Assembly (NCBI GenBank): GCA_046296415.1
Contig: JBKBLN010000001.1
Location: forward strand, 806,001-870,000
Length of the DNA: 64,000 nucleotides
Source: CAYNRA01 sp046296415
Lineage (GTDB): Bacteria > Bacteroidota > Bacteroidia > Cytophagales > Spirosomataceae
Direction: 5' to 3'
Shown here: positions 7,798-16,666 of the stretch, piece by piece
Layout: each line of letters begins with the position of its first letter
Numbering within the stretch: the stretch's first letter is position 1
Notes under the pieces: generated by a model
The model's database searches: none
What the model was told of the DNA's origin: nothing
What the model saw: only the letters and a program-made list of their open reading frames with translations
Made by a program: the position numbers and the translations under genes

Positions 7798-8678
7798 AGA
7801 GAGGAAAGGTAACGTAAGCTGAATAACGAAAAATATCGGTGCGGGGGAACCCCTTCAAAATACTGACTAAACTTAAATCCGACGGGGAGACTAGCAAATT
7901 GCAACCCTTCCACGTGAGCTGAAAGTACCTGGTAAATGTCTGAAAATGAGGTCATCTCCCCATATATTTTTTTAGGTTCATCGGGTTGAACATCCAATTC
8001 TTTGGCAACAAAGAGAACATAATAGGTAAAATCCTCTGGAGTTCGAAAAGTGAAGGTATTCAAGTACTTTACTTTTTCATGGCGGATGAGGGCCAAGGTT
8101 ACAGCTCCATCCACCACCAACATGTGGTAGCCGTCTGCTTGAGGTTGTCGAAGTAATCCCTCAAGCCATATTCCTGGCGCTGGGGCAGGAATGACTTTTT
8201 TCCCGGGGTACATCGTCTTCAACCAAGCGAATTGAGAACCCTCCACAGTATAAATCAGTTGTCCGTGAAATGTGGATTGTTCATAGGCTAAAATTTTTTC
8301 ATCTCCTTCGGGCAAGCTACCGGTAGAAAAGGCAAGGTATTTATGCCGCATCGAAGGATCAAAAAACTCCGTTGGCATGAGGGTGTAGGCTGGGGTTTGG
8401 GTACTTAGAGCAATGGATTTCCAATAATGCGCGCCAAGAAATGTATGGTTTTTAATGATTGTTCTAAGAGCATGGGCATACTTATCTTCACCCCAAAGAG
8501 AAACGGTTTGGTAATCTTCAAGCCAGATAAAAGTTTGACTTAAATCGTTGAAAACAGCAAATCGAAAGCGCTCTGCATGAATTTCCATCACCAAATGATA
8601 TTCCGAAATGAGCGTTGGGTCAAAACGATCATCTTGAATGGAATAGGTTGGCAAAAGGGAAGAGGTTTCGTACATCAT
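7794..8678 (-). CDS. DUF3822 family protein
   Basis: 294 residues, no signal peptide. It fits the Bacteroidota-specific DUF3822 family, thought to have an actin/Hsp70-like (ASKHA) fold. Visible hallmarks are LVMEIHAERFRFAVFND near residue 30, two similar halves with LIYTVEGSQFAWLKTMYPG, and a C-terminal GVPPHRYFSLFSL. In other Bacteroidota, DUF3822 genes usually sit beside rsmD or coaD; here the neighbours are Nudix and M1 peptidase genes. Function unknown. Confidence 0.8.
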   Translation of the reverse strand: MMYETSSLLPTYSIQDDRFDPTLISEYHLVMEIHAERFRFAVFNDLSQTFIWLEDYQTVSLWGEDKYAHALRTIIKNHTFLGAHYWKSIALSTQTPAYTLMPTEFFDPSMRHKYLAFSTGSLPEGDEKILAYEQSTFHGQLIYTVEGSQFAWLKTMYPGKKVIPAPAPGIWLEGLLRQPQADGYHMLVVDGAVTLALIRHEKVKYLNTFTFRTPEDFTYYVLFVAKELDVQPDEPKKIYGEMTSFSDIYQVLSAHVEGLQFASLPVGFKFSQYFEGVPPHRYFSLFSLRYLSSL

Positions 8679-8714
8679 GTGGTTTTGGGTAAAAATCTGG
8701 GGCTTCTGGTAAAA

Positions 8715-9164
8715 TTAGGAAAAATCTGGAAGCCAATCAGCCTTTGGATCTAAAAATCGATGTCGGTGGGTAGGCGGTACCAACGACCATTCTGCTGGAG
8801 ACATCCAACGCAATTCCTGCATCCAGTCGTTTCCCTTGGCCTCTGGATCTGTGCCTAGTTGGGCTTTTCCTGAAACAATGTCGACTCGAAAGAAAAACTC
8901 AACGGCGTGCAATGGAGGTTGTATGTATTCTGTCCACCCCACCAACGGGCCTACCTGAACCTCCAATTGGGTTTCTTCCCGCATTTCACGAACGACGGCT
9001 TGTTCCAACGTCTCACCCGGTTCCACTCCACCTCCCGGTGGGGCCCACCATAATCCGGTTGTGGTAAGTCCTTGATGTCCAATGACTAACAGTTTGTTTT
9101 CATTCCAACAAAGGCCGTGGACCCGGACGCGCAATCGATGTCCGAAAGCTTCTGCAATTTCCAT
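8715..9164 (-). CDS. Nudix hydrolase
   Basis: 149 residues from the chosen start. The Nudix box G-x5-E-x7-R-E-x-x-E-E is complete in GGGVEPGETLEQ...REMREET. The family cleaves nucleoside diphosphates linked to another moiety; the fold around RVRVHGLCWNENKLLVIGH resembles ADP-ribose/nucleotide-type members, but the substrate cannot be told. The frame continues upstream to 9281, across the divergent helicase start, so I chose the ATG at 9164, which sits only three bases after a TATATTTG promoter element. It heads the minus-strand run that ends with mntA. Confidence 0.9.
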   Translation of the reverse strand: MEIAEAFGHRLRVRVHGLCWNENKLLVIGHQGLTTTGLWWAPPGGGVEPGETLEQAVVREMREETQLEVQVGPLVGWTEYIQPPLHAVEFFFRVDIVSGKAQLGTDPEAKGNDWMQELRWMSPAEWSLVPPTHRHRFLDPKADWLPDFS

Positions 9165-9167
9165 AAC

Positions 9168-9200
9168 CAAATATACAACCAGTCCCTTCGAGGATTCAAA
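9168..9200 (-). promoter_or_regulatory. Predicted promoter of the Nudix run, almost leaderless
   Basis: On the minus strand, TATATTTG occupies 9175-9168 and TTTG lies at 9200-9197, 21 bases upstream. The ATG at 9164 starts three bases after the -7 element, so the transcript would have almost no 5' leader. Confidence 0.6.
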
Positions 9201-9225
9201 CTTATTTCGTTGTTTTGCATTGTCT

Positions 9226-10689
9226 ATGAAAGAGGAAATTACATCATTGTCCCAGTTGCTTCTCAAGAAATTTAAGTTCAAACCGACGTTTGGTCAAGCC
9301 AAATTGTTTGTTTTGATGGAAGAATTCTTGGGGGATCGAGAGGATTTTCGGCCCATTTTTTTACTAAAAGGATATGCCGGAACGGGTAAAACCACTTTCT
9401 TGGGTGCCTTAATTCAATCTTTGCCCAAGTTTGGTTGGAAGTCCGTCCTCATGGCCCCAACTGGCCGTGCCGCCAAAGTGATGGCTTCGTATTCTCGTAA
9501 AAATGCGGTTACGATCCATAAGAAAATTTACAAACAAGTTGAGGACTCCTATACTGGTCAATTGGTCTTTGAGCGTCAGAAAAATTACCATGAGGATACC
9601 CTGTTCATCGTCGATGAGGCTTCGATGATTTCGGATTCCCGTGAATTTGGTCGGCATTCACTTCTACACGATTTGCTGGACTTTGTATTTGAAAATCCCG
9701 GTAACCGTTTGCTCATCATTGGAGATGAGGCTCAGCTTCCCCCGGTTGGGTTGTCACATTCTCCGGCGCTCAGTGCCGAGCATCTCTCCGAGTTTTACCA
9801 TGCAGAAGTAATGGCACATACCCTCACCGAGGTGACCCGTCAGAAAAAAGATTCCGGGATCTTGGCCAATGCCACTTACCTCCGCCAGCAATTGGGAATC
9901 GAATCGCCTGATGTACGTTTTTTCACCAAAGGCTATCGCGATGTATACCGCATGACTGGGGAAAAAATGGAGGAGGGACTTCGGTATGCCTACGATAAAT
10001 ACGACCGTGAAAATACCATCCTCATCACACGTTCTAACAAACAAGCGGTTCAATACAATCAATACATTCGGCAAGTCATTGATCAGGCCGAGGATGAATT
10101 GGATGTGGGCGATTTGTTGATGGTAGTCCGAAATAATTATACCGTTCTGGATGAATCCTCCTCTGCCGGCTTTATTGCCAATGGCGAATTTGTGGAGGTA
10201 AAACGGATTGGTCGGGAAGAAGAAATGCATGGATTTCGATTTGCTGAGGTCCAGCTTCAACTGGTCGATTATCCGGCAGAACCTCCCTTCGAAACCTACA
10301 TTTTATTGGATACCTTGCATTCATCTGCCCCCACACTTACCCAAGAGGAACAAAAGCGCTTGTATGAAAGTGTGATGAAAGATTATTTTTGGGCCAAGAC
10401 CAAGAAAGAACGAGCGGATCTAATTCGTAAGGATAAATACTTGAATGCACTGCAAGTCAAGTTTGCCTACGCACTCACCTGCCATAAATCACAAGGTGGG
10501 CAATGGGATGCGGTATTTATAGATCAAGGGTATATTCCAGACGGTCAACTGGATGATGATTACATCCGATGGGTTTATACAGGCCTTACCCGAGGAATTC
10601 AAGAGGTCTTCCTCGTTAATTTTCATGCTAATTTCTTTCAATCGACTCCACCCAGAGCCGACGAATCTTTATTTGTAGATCCCACATGA
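9226..10689 (+). CDS. RecD2/Dda-like superfamily 1 DNA helicase
   Basis: 487 residues from the chosen ATG. Walker A is GYAGTGKTT at about residue 48, motif Ia is LMAPTGRAAKVM, Walker B is LFIVDEASM, motif III is GDEAQLPPVG, and the C-terminal UvrD_C_2 motif is YALTCHKSQGGQWD with YTGLTRG. These define a single-polypeptide SF1B 5'-3' helicase of the RecD2/Dda group without the N-terminal extension of true RecD2. It likely works in DNA repair or replication restart. The frame is open back to 9082 but that part overlaps the divergent Nudix gene, so MKEEITSL is the start. Its stop overlaps the next start (ATGA). Confidence 0.9.
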   Translation: MKEEITSLSQLLLKKFKFKPTFGQAKLFVLMEEFLGDREDFRPIFLLKGYAGTGKTTFLGALIQSLPKFGWKSVLMAPTGRAAKVMASYSRKNAVTIHKKIYKQVEDSYTGQLVFERQKNYHEDTLFIVDEASMISDSREFGRHSLLHDLLDFVFENPGNRLLIIGDEAQLPPVGLSHSPALSAEHLSEFYHAEVMAHTLTEVTRQKKDSGILANATYLRQQLGIESPDVRFFTKGYRDVYRMTGEKMEEGLRYAYDKYDRENTILITRSNKQAVQYNQYIRQVIDQAEDELDVGDLLMVVRNNYTVLDESSSAGFIANGEFVEVKRIGREEEMHGFRFAEVQLQLVDYPAEPPFETYILLDTLHSSAPTLTQEEQKRLYESVMKDYFWAKTKKERADLIRKDKYLNALQVKFAYALTCHKSQGGQWDAVFIDQGYIPDGQLDDDYIRWVYTGLTRGIQEVFLVNFHANFFQSTPPRADESLFVDPT

Positions 10690-10880
10690 ATACCTTTGAA
10701 AGCTACCTCCAATCCAAGAAGATTGATGCCAAAGCCTTCCAGTTAGGAGAACCTGCTCGATTTGCCGAATGGGAGATGCTTTATTCCCAAGTGCATGTAG
10801 CCAGTTTTGAAGCACAAAAAAAGTTTTTAATCAATCCGATTCGCCGGAAGTTTCCGTTGCCGGTGCATGACAAATCGTGA
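10686..10880 (+). CDS. Small protein coupled to the RecD2-like helicase
   Basis: 64 residues, no signal or membrane segment. The sequence is helix-rich at the start (FESYLQSKKIDAKAF) and ends with the basic and proline-containing KKFLINPIRRKFPLPVHDK. It overlaps the helicase stop by four bases, so it is translated with it. Its last 50 bases overlap the convergent SafE-like gene. I do not recognise a family; the coupling suggests a partner or stability factor for the helicase. Confidence 0.7.
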   Translation: MNTFESYLQSKKIDAKAFQLGEPARFAEWEMLYSQVHVASFEAQKKFLINPIRRKFPLPVHDKS

Positions 10881-11514
10881 TGGGAAATCCTTCTGAACGA
10901 ACTTGAATTTGCAGCGAAGTGGCTCTCCAAATCAATAAGAACCCCATCAATGCATACGTCGTGGGTATGGCAAAGGGCACATGCCGTCTGAACCAACCGA
11001 TTATATTTCCCCAAACCCATCGACCCCCAATCAAGGCAGGCAACGTTCCGATCCCAAAGAGAATCATGTACAGTCCACTTTGGTAGGTATACTGAAACTG
11101 AATAGCCCCGGCGAGGGCGGCATAAAGAAGTCCACATGGAATCAATCCATTCAGCGATCCCATGCCCAATTCACTTCGTATGGGGAAACGAAGCCGCCAC
11201 TCTTGAAAACGTTTTCGCCAGGGTGCTTGCCAACGCACCCAAAGAGGGCTGAAAGTAGCCCATCGACTTGGCCAAATAGCCAAGGCAACTAAGAATATTC
11301 CTGCGAGGAGGGTGAGTATTTTTTGAGAAGAAAATAGGGCCACTTGTTGGCCAAAAAATCCCAGAATCATCCCCAAAATACCATAAGTTCCGAGTCGACC
11401 GAAATGATACCAAACCTGTCTTGGGCGCCGACTCATGACCTCCACCAAGGGCCCACACATTACGACACAATGCAAAGATCCTATCCATCCCAAAACAACG
11501 GCAGACCACCACAT
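10831..11514 (-). CDS. SafE/DsbD_2-like membrane protein of the cbb3 operon
   Basis: 227 residues from the chosen ATG, with about six membrane helices. The first helix carries W-I-G-S-L-H-C-V-V-M-C-G-P, a paired-cysteine motif typical of the sulfite exporter TauE/SafE family members that sit with cbb3 oxidase genes. A second conserved block is GMGSLNGLIPCGLLYAALAGA. In Bacteroidota this gene normally follows ccoH and is thought to help heme-copper oxidase assembly, perhaps through copper handling. The start lies two bases after the ccoH stop; a longer frame to 11586 would run into ccoH. The 3' end overlaps the helicase-linked small gene by 50 bases. Confidence 0.85.
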   Translation of the reverse strand: MWWSAVVLGWIGSLHCVVMCGPLVEVMSRRPRQVWYHFGRLGTYGILGMILGFFGQQVALFSSQKILTLLAGIFLVALAIWPSRWATFSPLWVRWQAPWRKRFQEWRLRFPIRSELGMGSLNGLIPCGLLYAALAGAIQFQYTYQSGLYMILFGIGTLPALIGGRWVWGNIIGWFRRHVPFAIPTTYALMGFLLIWRATSLQIQVRSEGFPITICHAPATETSGESD

Positions 11515-11516
11515 GG

Positions 11517-11966
11517 TTATTTTTGGAATTTTTGTTCGAAATAATACGAGATACCCTTTTTCTCCCATGAAATTTCGGCATTCCAAAGTCCTTTTTTCAT
11601 TTGAGGTGGGAGGGAAATGGTGATATCTTGTTGTTGAATCTCGATAGGAACCTCAAAGTCGGCACTAGGATCTGAGGGACGGTAAAACGTGACTTTTCCG
11701 GTTGCCTGAACGGATTCTGCCGGGAATACGATATGAGCCGCATCGTCAATTACCACTATTTCGGGTAACGTACTCAAAGACTTAGCATTTTTGATTTGGT
11801 CAATTCGTGTTTGATAGGCCAGTTCGTCTTGATAATATGACTTCGTGACCAAATGTATATCTGTTTGTTTGATACATAGGTACACCATACCCAACATAAA
11901 GACCACAAAACCAATATAGGCGATGGCAATGCCGGTGCCAAATGAGAAGGATGCTTTCTTTTCCAT
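11517..11966 (-). CDS. ccoH: cbb3 oxidase assembly protein CcoH (FixH)
   Basis: 149 residues. One N-terminal membrane helix (TGIAIAYIGFVVFMLGMVYLC) is followed by K-S-Y-Y-Q-D-E-L-A-Y-Q, the signature of FixH/CcoH, and a beta-rich periplasmic domain with LPPQMKKGLWNAEISWE. CcoH is needed for stable assembly of the cbb3 oxidase. It sits between ccoG (23 bases) and the SafE-like gene (two bases), all on the minus strand. Confidence 0.93.
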   Translation of the reverse strand: MEKKASFSFGTGIAIAYIGFVVFMLGMVYLCIKQTDIHLVTKSYYQDELAYQTRIDQIKNAKSLSTLPEIVVIDDAAHIVFPAESVQATGKVTFYRPSDPSADFEVPIEIQQQDITISLPPQMKKGLWNAEISWEKKGISYYFEQKFQK

Positions 11967-11989
11967 TTTTTGTGCGAGTTTTTTTAGTT

Positions 11990-13405
11990 TTATAGGGGTC
12001 CGACGAAATTCGAGGTCAATGTTTCGACCACACGGTCATGTACCTTTACTTCGAGTTCTACCTCAGTTTTTCGTGTCTTTATGTCTTCTTTGGGGACTTC
12101 GATAAAAAATACCACCTCTTTCTTGGACCCAGGTGCTATCTTGAATTGAGTGCTTCCATCAATCGTTTTTAATATTCCGGTAGGTTCGACAAGATGTAGG
12201 GTTATGACTTGTTCATCATTGGTTTTATTGACCATCTGAACATTGTATAAATTGGTAAATGTACCCCGGTTGGTCTCTTGATACAATTGGCCGGGAACCC
12301 GTAGTAAAGTGGATTCAATCTCGGTTCGACTCCAAAGAAGATATCCCTCTAAACTAACCAAGACGAGCAATATCGCACTGTAGGCTTTGGCACGACTGGT
12401 AAAAGTGAAAGGTTTGTTTTTCTTGATGGCATTGACCGAGCTATACCGAATAAGACCCTTAGGTCGTTCGATCTTCTCCATGACTGTATCGCAGGCATCA
12501 ATACAAGCTGTACAGTTCACACATTCCAGCTGAATGCCATTTCGAATATCAATTCCGGTAGGACAGACCTGAACACAAAGTTTGCAATCAATGCAATCAC
12601 CTTTGGGTGTTGATCCGAAATCACCTTTCGTGATTTTGCCGCGAGGTTCTCCTCGAACGTCATCGTAAATGACATTCAATGTATCTTCGTTCACCAATAC
12701 ACCCTGCAAACGGCCATAAGGACAGATCGCCACACATACCTGTTCGCGAAGGCGAGAAAAAACAAAGTAAAAGATTCCTGTGAAGGCCAGAAGGCCGAGG
12801 AATCCCTTCCAGTTCTCAGCAGGTGAAGTTTGAACAATTTGGATTACCTGATCGATGCCGATCAAATATGCCATCGTGACATGGGCGATCAAGATTGAAA
12901 ACAACAAGAAAATGGCATGTTTAATGGATTTACGGACGATTTTATCCATCGTCCAAGGGCCATCATCTAGTTTTTTCTGTTGACGACCACTTCCTTCCAA
13001 GGCATATTCGATGGGCCGAAAAATCATTTCCATGAAAACGGTTTGGGGGCATAACCACCCACACCAAATACGACCAAACGTCACAGTGAATAAAGCAATG
13101 AAGATCACGAAGATGATCATGCCCAAACCAAAGAGAATGAAGTCTTGGGGAAGGAATAACTGACCTAAAATGACAAATTTGCGCTCAAAAATATTGAACA
13201 TCAGCAAAGGCTGCCCTTGGATTTTGATCCAAGGGCCAGCCAAAAAGACAGCGAGAAATCCGATGGTTGCCCAAATTCTTTTGGTAAAATAGGGTCCTTT
13301 GGGAGGTAGAGGATACAACCATATCCGCTTCCCTTGGGCATCTACTGTGGCAATCGAATCACGATACGATTCTGTATCGGCGAGGTATTCATCTATATAA
13401 CTCAT
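11990..13405 (-). CDS. ccoG: cbb3 oxidase accessory iron-sulfur protein CcoG
   Basis: 471 residues. Several membrane helices fill the first half, with GRIWCGWLCPQTVFMEM and REQVCVAICPYGRLQ, followed by two ferredoxin-type clusters, CIDCKLCVQVCP and CVNCTACIDACD, and a C-terminal Ig-like FixG domain (residues about 360-471). CcoG is a membrane cupric reductase that supplies Cu(I) for the oxidase. Size and order of domains are normal for the family. It follows ccoP by 17 bases. Confidence 0.96.
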   Translation of the reverse strand: MSYIDEYLADTESYRDSIATVDAQGKRIWLYPLPPKGPYFTKRIWATIGFLAVFLAGPWIKIQGQPLLMFNIFERKFVILGQLFLPQDFILFGLGMIIFVIFIALFTVTFGRIWCGWLCPQTVFMEMIFRPIEYALEGSGRQQKKLDDGPWTMDKIVRKSIKHAIFLLFSILIAHVTMAYLIGIDQVIQIVQTSPAENWKGFLGLLAFTGIFYFVFSRLREQVCVAICPYGRLQGVLVNEDTLNVIYDDVRGEPRGKITKGDFGSTPKGDCIDCKLCVQVCPTGIDIRNGIQLECVNCTACIDACDTVMEKIERPKGLIRYSSVNAIKKNKPFTFTSRAKAYSAILLVLVSLEGYLLWSRTEIESTLLRVPGQLYQETNRGTFTNLYNVQMVNKTNDEQVITLHLVEPTGILKTIDGSTQFKIAPGSKKEVVFFIEVPKEDIKTRKTEVELEVKVHDRVVETLTSNFVGPL

Positions 13406-13422
13406 TGTCTTATAAGGTTTTA

Positions 13423-14208
13423 TTACAGTTGTTCGGCAACAGCCACGGCGGGTTTATACTCTTCGCCTTGAGGTTCTTTGGCATTGGCCGGATTGGTACC
13501 TTGCATCGATAAAATGTAACTGGATACCGCCTGAATTTCGTTGGGTTTTAGCGTGGCCTGCCAAGCGATCATCCCTTTTTCGGGAACACCGTATTTCACT
13601 ACCTTAAATACGTCTTGGATTCCCCCCCCGTGCAACCAATACACGTCGGTCAGGTTAGGGCCTACCCCACCTTCCAAAGCCGCACCATGGCAGGCTACGC
13701 AGTTGGCAGTAAAGATTTCTTTCCCTTTGGAAATTCCGGCTTCATCGGTTAGGAGGGTCACGTTGGTTTCCGAAATGCTATTGGCTTGTTTGGCCTGGAA
13801 TTTCTCCACTTCGATTTTGGCAGCAGCCATTTCTTGGCTGTATTCATCATCCTGTAACGGGCTCCAGCGCCAAAAATGGTAGTTTGCCAGGTACAAGACA
13901 CCAAACACAATGGTGCCGTAAAACAGACCTATCCACCAAGGCGGTAGGTGATTGTCGAGTTCCCGGATCCCATCGTAATTATGGTCCAAGAGAATCGTTT
14001 CCTCTTGGGTAGTAGGAACGGCATTGTTAAACCATTTTTTCCAAAACGGTTCGGACGGAACAGCTTGGGGGTCAACACCCACCAAGATATGGCGAACTTG
14101 AATGAACAGCGTGATAACGATGAACAGGATCACCAAAGAGAAAATGAGAAGCAATCCCATGATCAGGACCAGGAAAAGCTCTTCTCCGGTTTTTAGTTGA
14201 AGGTTCAT
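13423..14208 (-). CDS. ccoP: cbb3 cytochrome oxidase subunit CcoP
   Basis: 261 residues. Two N-terminal membrane helices, one before and one after a charged loop with DHNYDGIRELDNHLPPWW (the CcoP_N signature), lead to one cytochrome c domain. Its heme site is C-V-A-C-H near residue 170, with an axial methionine probably in KGMIAWQATLKP. Many proteobacterial CcoP proteins carry two c hemes; this one shows one, as is common in Bacteroidota. It passes electrons from soluble cytochrome c or the bc1-type complex to CcoO. Confidence 0.95.
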   Translation of the reverse strand: MNLQLKTGEELFLVLIMGLLLIFSLVILFIVITLFIQVRHILVGVDPQAVPSEPFWKKWFNNAVPTTQEETILLDHNYDGIRELDNHLPPWWIGLFYGTIVFGVLYLANYHFWRWSPLQDDEYSQEMAAAKIEVEKFQAKQANSISETNVTLLTDEAGISKGKEIFTANCVACHGAALEGGVGPNLTDVYWLHGGGIQDVFKVVKYGVPEKGMIAWQATLKPNEIQAVSSYILSMQGTNPANAKEPQGEEYKPAVAVAEQL

Positions 14209-14228
14209 AATGGATCTGAAATGAGAAG

Positions 14229-14402
14229 TTAAGATTGATTGTCAGACTCTCCAAAAGGCAACTCTTCCATGTGACGGATGTACGATTTGTCGGCTTTCCA
14301 GACAAACCATCCCAAAGCCAAAAAGAAGGAAAAAAAGATGCTGAAGGAGATGAGTGGATAGATGGAAATTCCATCTATCGCACTAAGAATATTTTTATAC
14401 AT
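14229..14402 (-). CDS. ccoQ: cbb3 oxidase small subunit CcoQ
   Basis: 57 residues, easily missed because of its length. Reading the minus strand gives MYKNILSAIDGISIYPLISF, one membrane helix (FSIFFSFFLALGWFVW), and a charged tail KADKSYIRHMEELPFGES. The W-x-x-K-A-D-x-x-Y-I-x-x-M-x-x-L-P-F pattern is that of Bacteroidota CcoQ, which stabilises the oxidase complex. It lies 12 bases after ccoNO and 20 before ccoP. Confidence 0.93.
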   Translation of the reverse strand: MYKNILSAIDGISIYPLISFSIFFSFFLALGWFVWKADKSYIRHMEELPFGESDNQS

Positions 14403-14414
14403 AATGATCTCGAT

Positions 14415-16577
14415 TTATTGGGCTTTGATATCGGTTCCTAAGCGTTGCAGATAGGCGATCAGAGCGACAATCTCTTTGTCCGATTGGGTCGTGATCTTGG
14501 CATCTTTGAGGCGTTTCACAATTTGATCGGCCTGGGCCTTCATGTCTTCAGCTGCCTGCTCTTCATAATTTTCGGGATAGGGAACTCCCACGGTCCGAAG
14601 TGCGCTGATTTTTCCTTTCATATCGGCTGGATCATACGTATCATCCAATAACCAAGGGTAGGGAGGCATAATAGAGCCTGGCGACATAGAAGCGGGTTCC
14701 AACATGTGGTTGTAGTGCCAGCTATCGGGATACTTACCGCCAACTCGGTGTAAGTCGGGCCCGGTACGTTTCGATCCCCATAAGTGTGGGTGATCGTACA
14801 CAAATTCACCGGCCTTTGAGTATTCACCGTAGCGTTCTGTCTCGGAACGGAACGGGCGAATCATTTGCGAGTGGCACGTATTACAACCCTCTCGGATGTA
14901 GATGTCTCGGCCCTCAATTTCGAGCGGGGTATACGGCTGGACAGAGGAGATAGTCGGTACATTGGAATCAATTAACCAAGTGGGTACAAATTCGATCACC
15001 CCACCGATGAAAACCGCTACAAAAGAAAGGACGGTAAATAATACAGGCTTCCGTTCTAAAACACTATGCCAACCGCCACCAGTTACTTGCACATTTTTAA
15101 CCAAAGCAGGGGCTTCGTCGTATTCTTCTGCAATGAATTCGCCTTGGTACGCTGTTTTGATCAAGTTGTAGATCATGATGAAAACACCGATCAAGTAAAG
15201 AGTTCCACCCACAGCCCGAAGAAGGTACATCGGTAGAATTTGGGTGACGGTTTCTAGGAAGTTAGGATAGGCTAGGAAGCCGTCGTCGGTAAAGTCCTTC
15301 CACATCAAACTTTGGGTAAAACCGGCAAAATACAAGGGTAGGGCGTACACTACGATACCCAAAGTGCCGATCCAGAAATGGGCGTTGGCCAATTTGGTAG
15401 AGTACAGTTGGGTTTTGTACATCCGAGGGATCAGATAGTACAGCATACCGAATGTCATGAAGCCATTCCAGCCTAAGCCACCAATGTGTACGTGAGCGAT
15501 GGTCCAGTCAGAAAAGTGGGAGATGGCATTGACGTTCTTCAAGGATAACATGGGTCCTTCGAAGGTCGACATCCCATAGGCGGTGACTGCCACCACAAAG
15601 AATTTTAAGACCGGATTTTCGCGAACTCGGTCCCAGGCACCGCGGAGGGTCAAGAGTCCGTTCAACATACCTCCCCAAGAAGGTGCGATCAACATGACAG
15701 AGAAGACAACCCCTAAACTTTGAGCCCAGTCGGGTAGGGCAGAGTACAATAAATGGTGGGGGCCAGCCCAAATGTAGATGAAGATTAACGACCAGAAGTG
15801 AATGATCGAAAGTTTATACGAGTAAACCGGGCGATTGGCCGCCTTAGGAAGGAAGTAGTACATCAAACCTAAAATCGGTGTCGTTAAGAAAAAGGCCACC
15901 GCGTTGTGTCCATACCACCATTGCACGAGGGCATCTTGTACCCCAGCAAAGAGGGTGTAACTTTTGAAGGCAGAAGCCGGGACAGACAAGGAATTTACAA
16001 TATGCAACATCGCAATCGTTACGGCTGTAGCGATGTAAAACCAAATGGCTACATACATGTGCCGCTCCCGACGTTTGATGATCGTTCCGATCAAGTTAAT
16101 GGTAAAAACCACCCATACCAAAGCAATGGCAATGTCGATGGGCCATTCCAATTCCGCGTATTCCTTAGAGGTGGTGAGGCCCAAAGGGAGAGTTACGGCG
16201 GCGGCCACAATGATTAATTGCCAACCCCAGAAGTGAATCCAGCTCAGTGTTTTACTGAAGAGGGGCGTTTTGAGGAGACGCTGGGAGGAATAATACACCC
16301 CCGCAAACATCCCATTTCCTACAAAGGCAAAGATGATGGCATTGGTGTGTAGAGGACGCATCCGCCCAAAGGAAGTGTAGGGGAGTTCAAAGTTGGCGGC
16401 GGGTAAGACCAACTGAATGGCGGCGGTGAGGCCACCGAGCATACCCACTACTCCAAAAGCGACCGTGGCAATCAAAAAGGCTTTGACAATCGCGTTGTCG
16501 TAATGAAAGCCTTCCATGACCCCACCCGGTGCGTGAGCATCGTGGCTGCGTTGAGGTTTAAACGTAAGCATCGTCAT
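14415..16577 (-). CDS. ccoNO: Fused cbb3 oxidase subunits CcoN and CcoO
   Basis: 720 residues. The first about 480 form CcoN, the catalytic subunit with 12 or more helices, including LHTNAIIFAFVGNGMFAG and the copper-B histidine segments WYGHNAVAFFLT and WAGPHHLLYSALP. The rest is CcoO, anchored by one helix and carrying a heme c site C-N-T-C-H near residue 565 followed by MIRPFRSE. Separate genes are usual in Proteobacteria; the fusion is typical of Bacteroidota. The enzyme is a high-affinity proton-pumping oxidase. The genes ccoS and ccoI, often upstream, are absent; instead a palindrome at 16667-16691 precedes the operon. Confidence 0.97.
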   Translation of the reverse strand: MTMLTFKPQRSHDAHAPGGVMEGFHYDNAIVKAFLIATVAFGVVGMLGGLTAAIQLVLPAANFELPYTSFGRMRPLHTNAIIFAFVGNGMFAGVYYSSQRLLKTPLFSKTLSWIHFWGWQLIIVAAAVTLPLGLTTSKEYAELEWPIDIAIALVWVVFTINLIGTIIKRRERHMYVAIWFYIATAVTIAMLHIVNSLSVPASAFKSYTLFAGVQDALVQWWYGHNAVAFFLTTPILGLMYYFLPKAANRPVYSYKLSIIHFWSLIFIYIWAGPHHLLYSALPDWAQSLGVVFSVMLIAPSWGGMLNGLLTLRGAWDRVRENPVLKFFVVAVTAYGMSTFEGPMLSLKNVNAISHFSDWTIAHVHIGGLGWNGFMTFGMLYYLIPRMYKTQLYSTKLANAHFWIGTLGIVVYALPLYFAGFTQSLMWKDFTDDGFLAYPNFLETVTQILPMYLLRAVGGTLYLIGVFIMIYNLIKTAYQGEFIAEEYDEAPALVKNVQVTGGGWHSVLERKPVLFTVLSFVAVFIGGVIEFVPTWLIDSNVPTISSVQPYTPLEIEGRDIYIREGCNTCHSQMIRPFRSETERYGEYSKAGEFVYDHPHLWGSKRTGPDLHRVGGKYPDSWHYNHMLEPASMSPGSIMPPYPWLLDDTYDPADMKGKISALRTVGVPYPENYEEQAAEDMKAQADQIVKRLKDAKITTQSDKEIVALIAYLQRLGTDIKAQ

Positions 16578-16666
16578 GATCGAGGAAATCTATTTTTTGA
16601 TGCCGTAAAACTACGCGACGCCTTTAGGTCATTCCATGAGTACGGTTGGAGAGGAATATGATCATG

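Noticed and set aside
14235..14441. Plus-strand frame opposite ccoQ
   Set aside because: The minus strand codes for a recognisable CcoQ, so this is a shadow.
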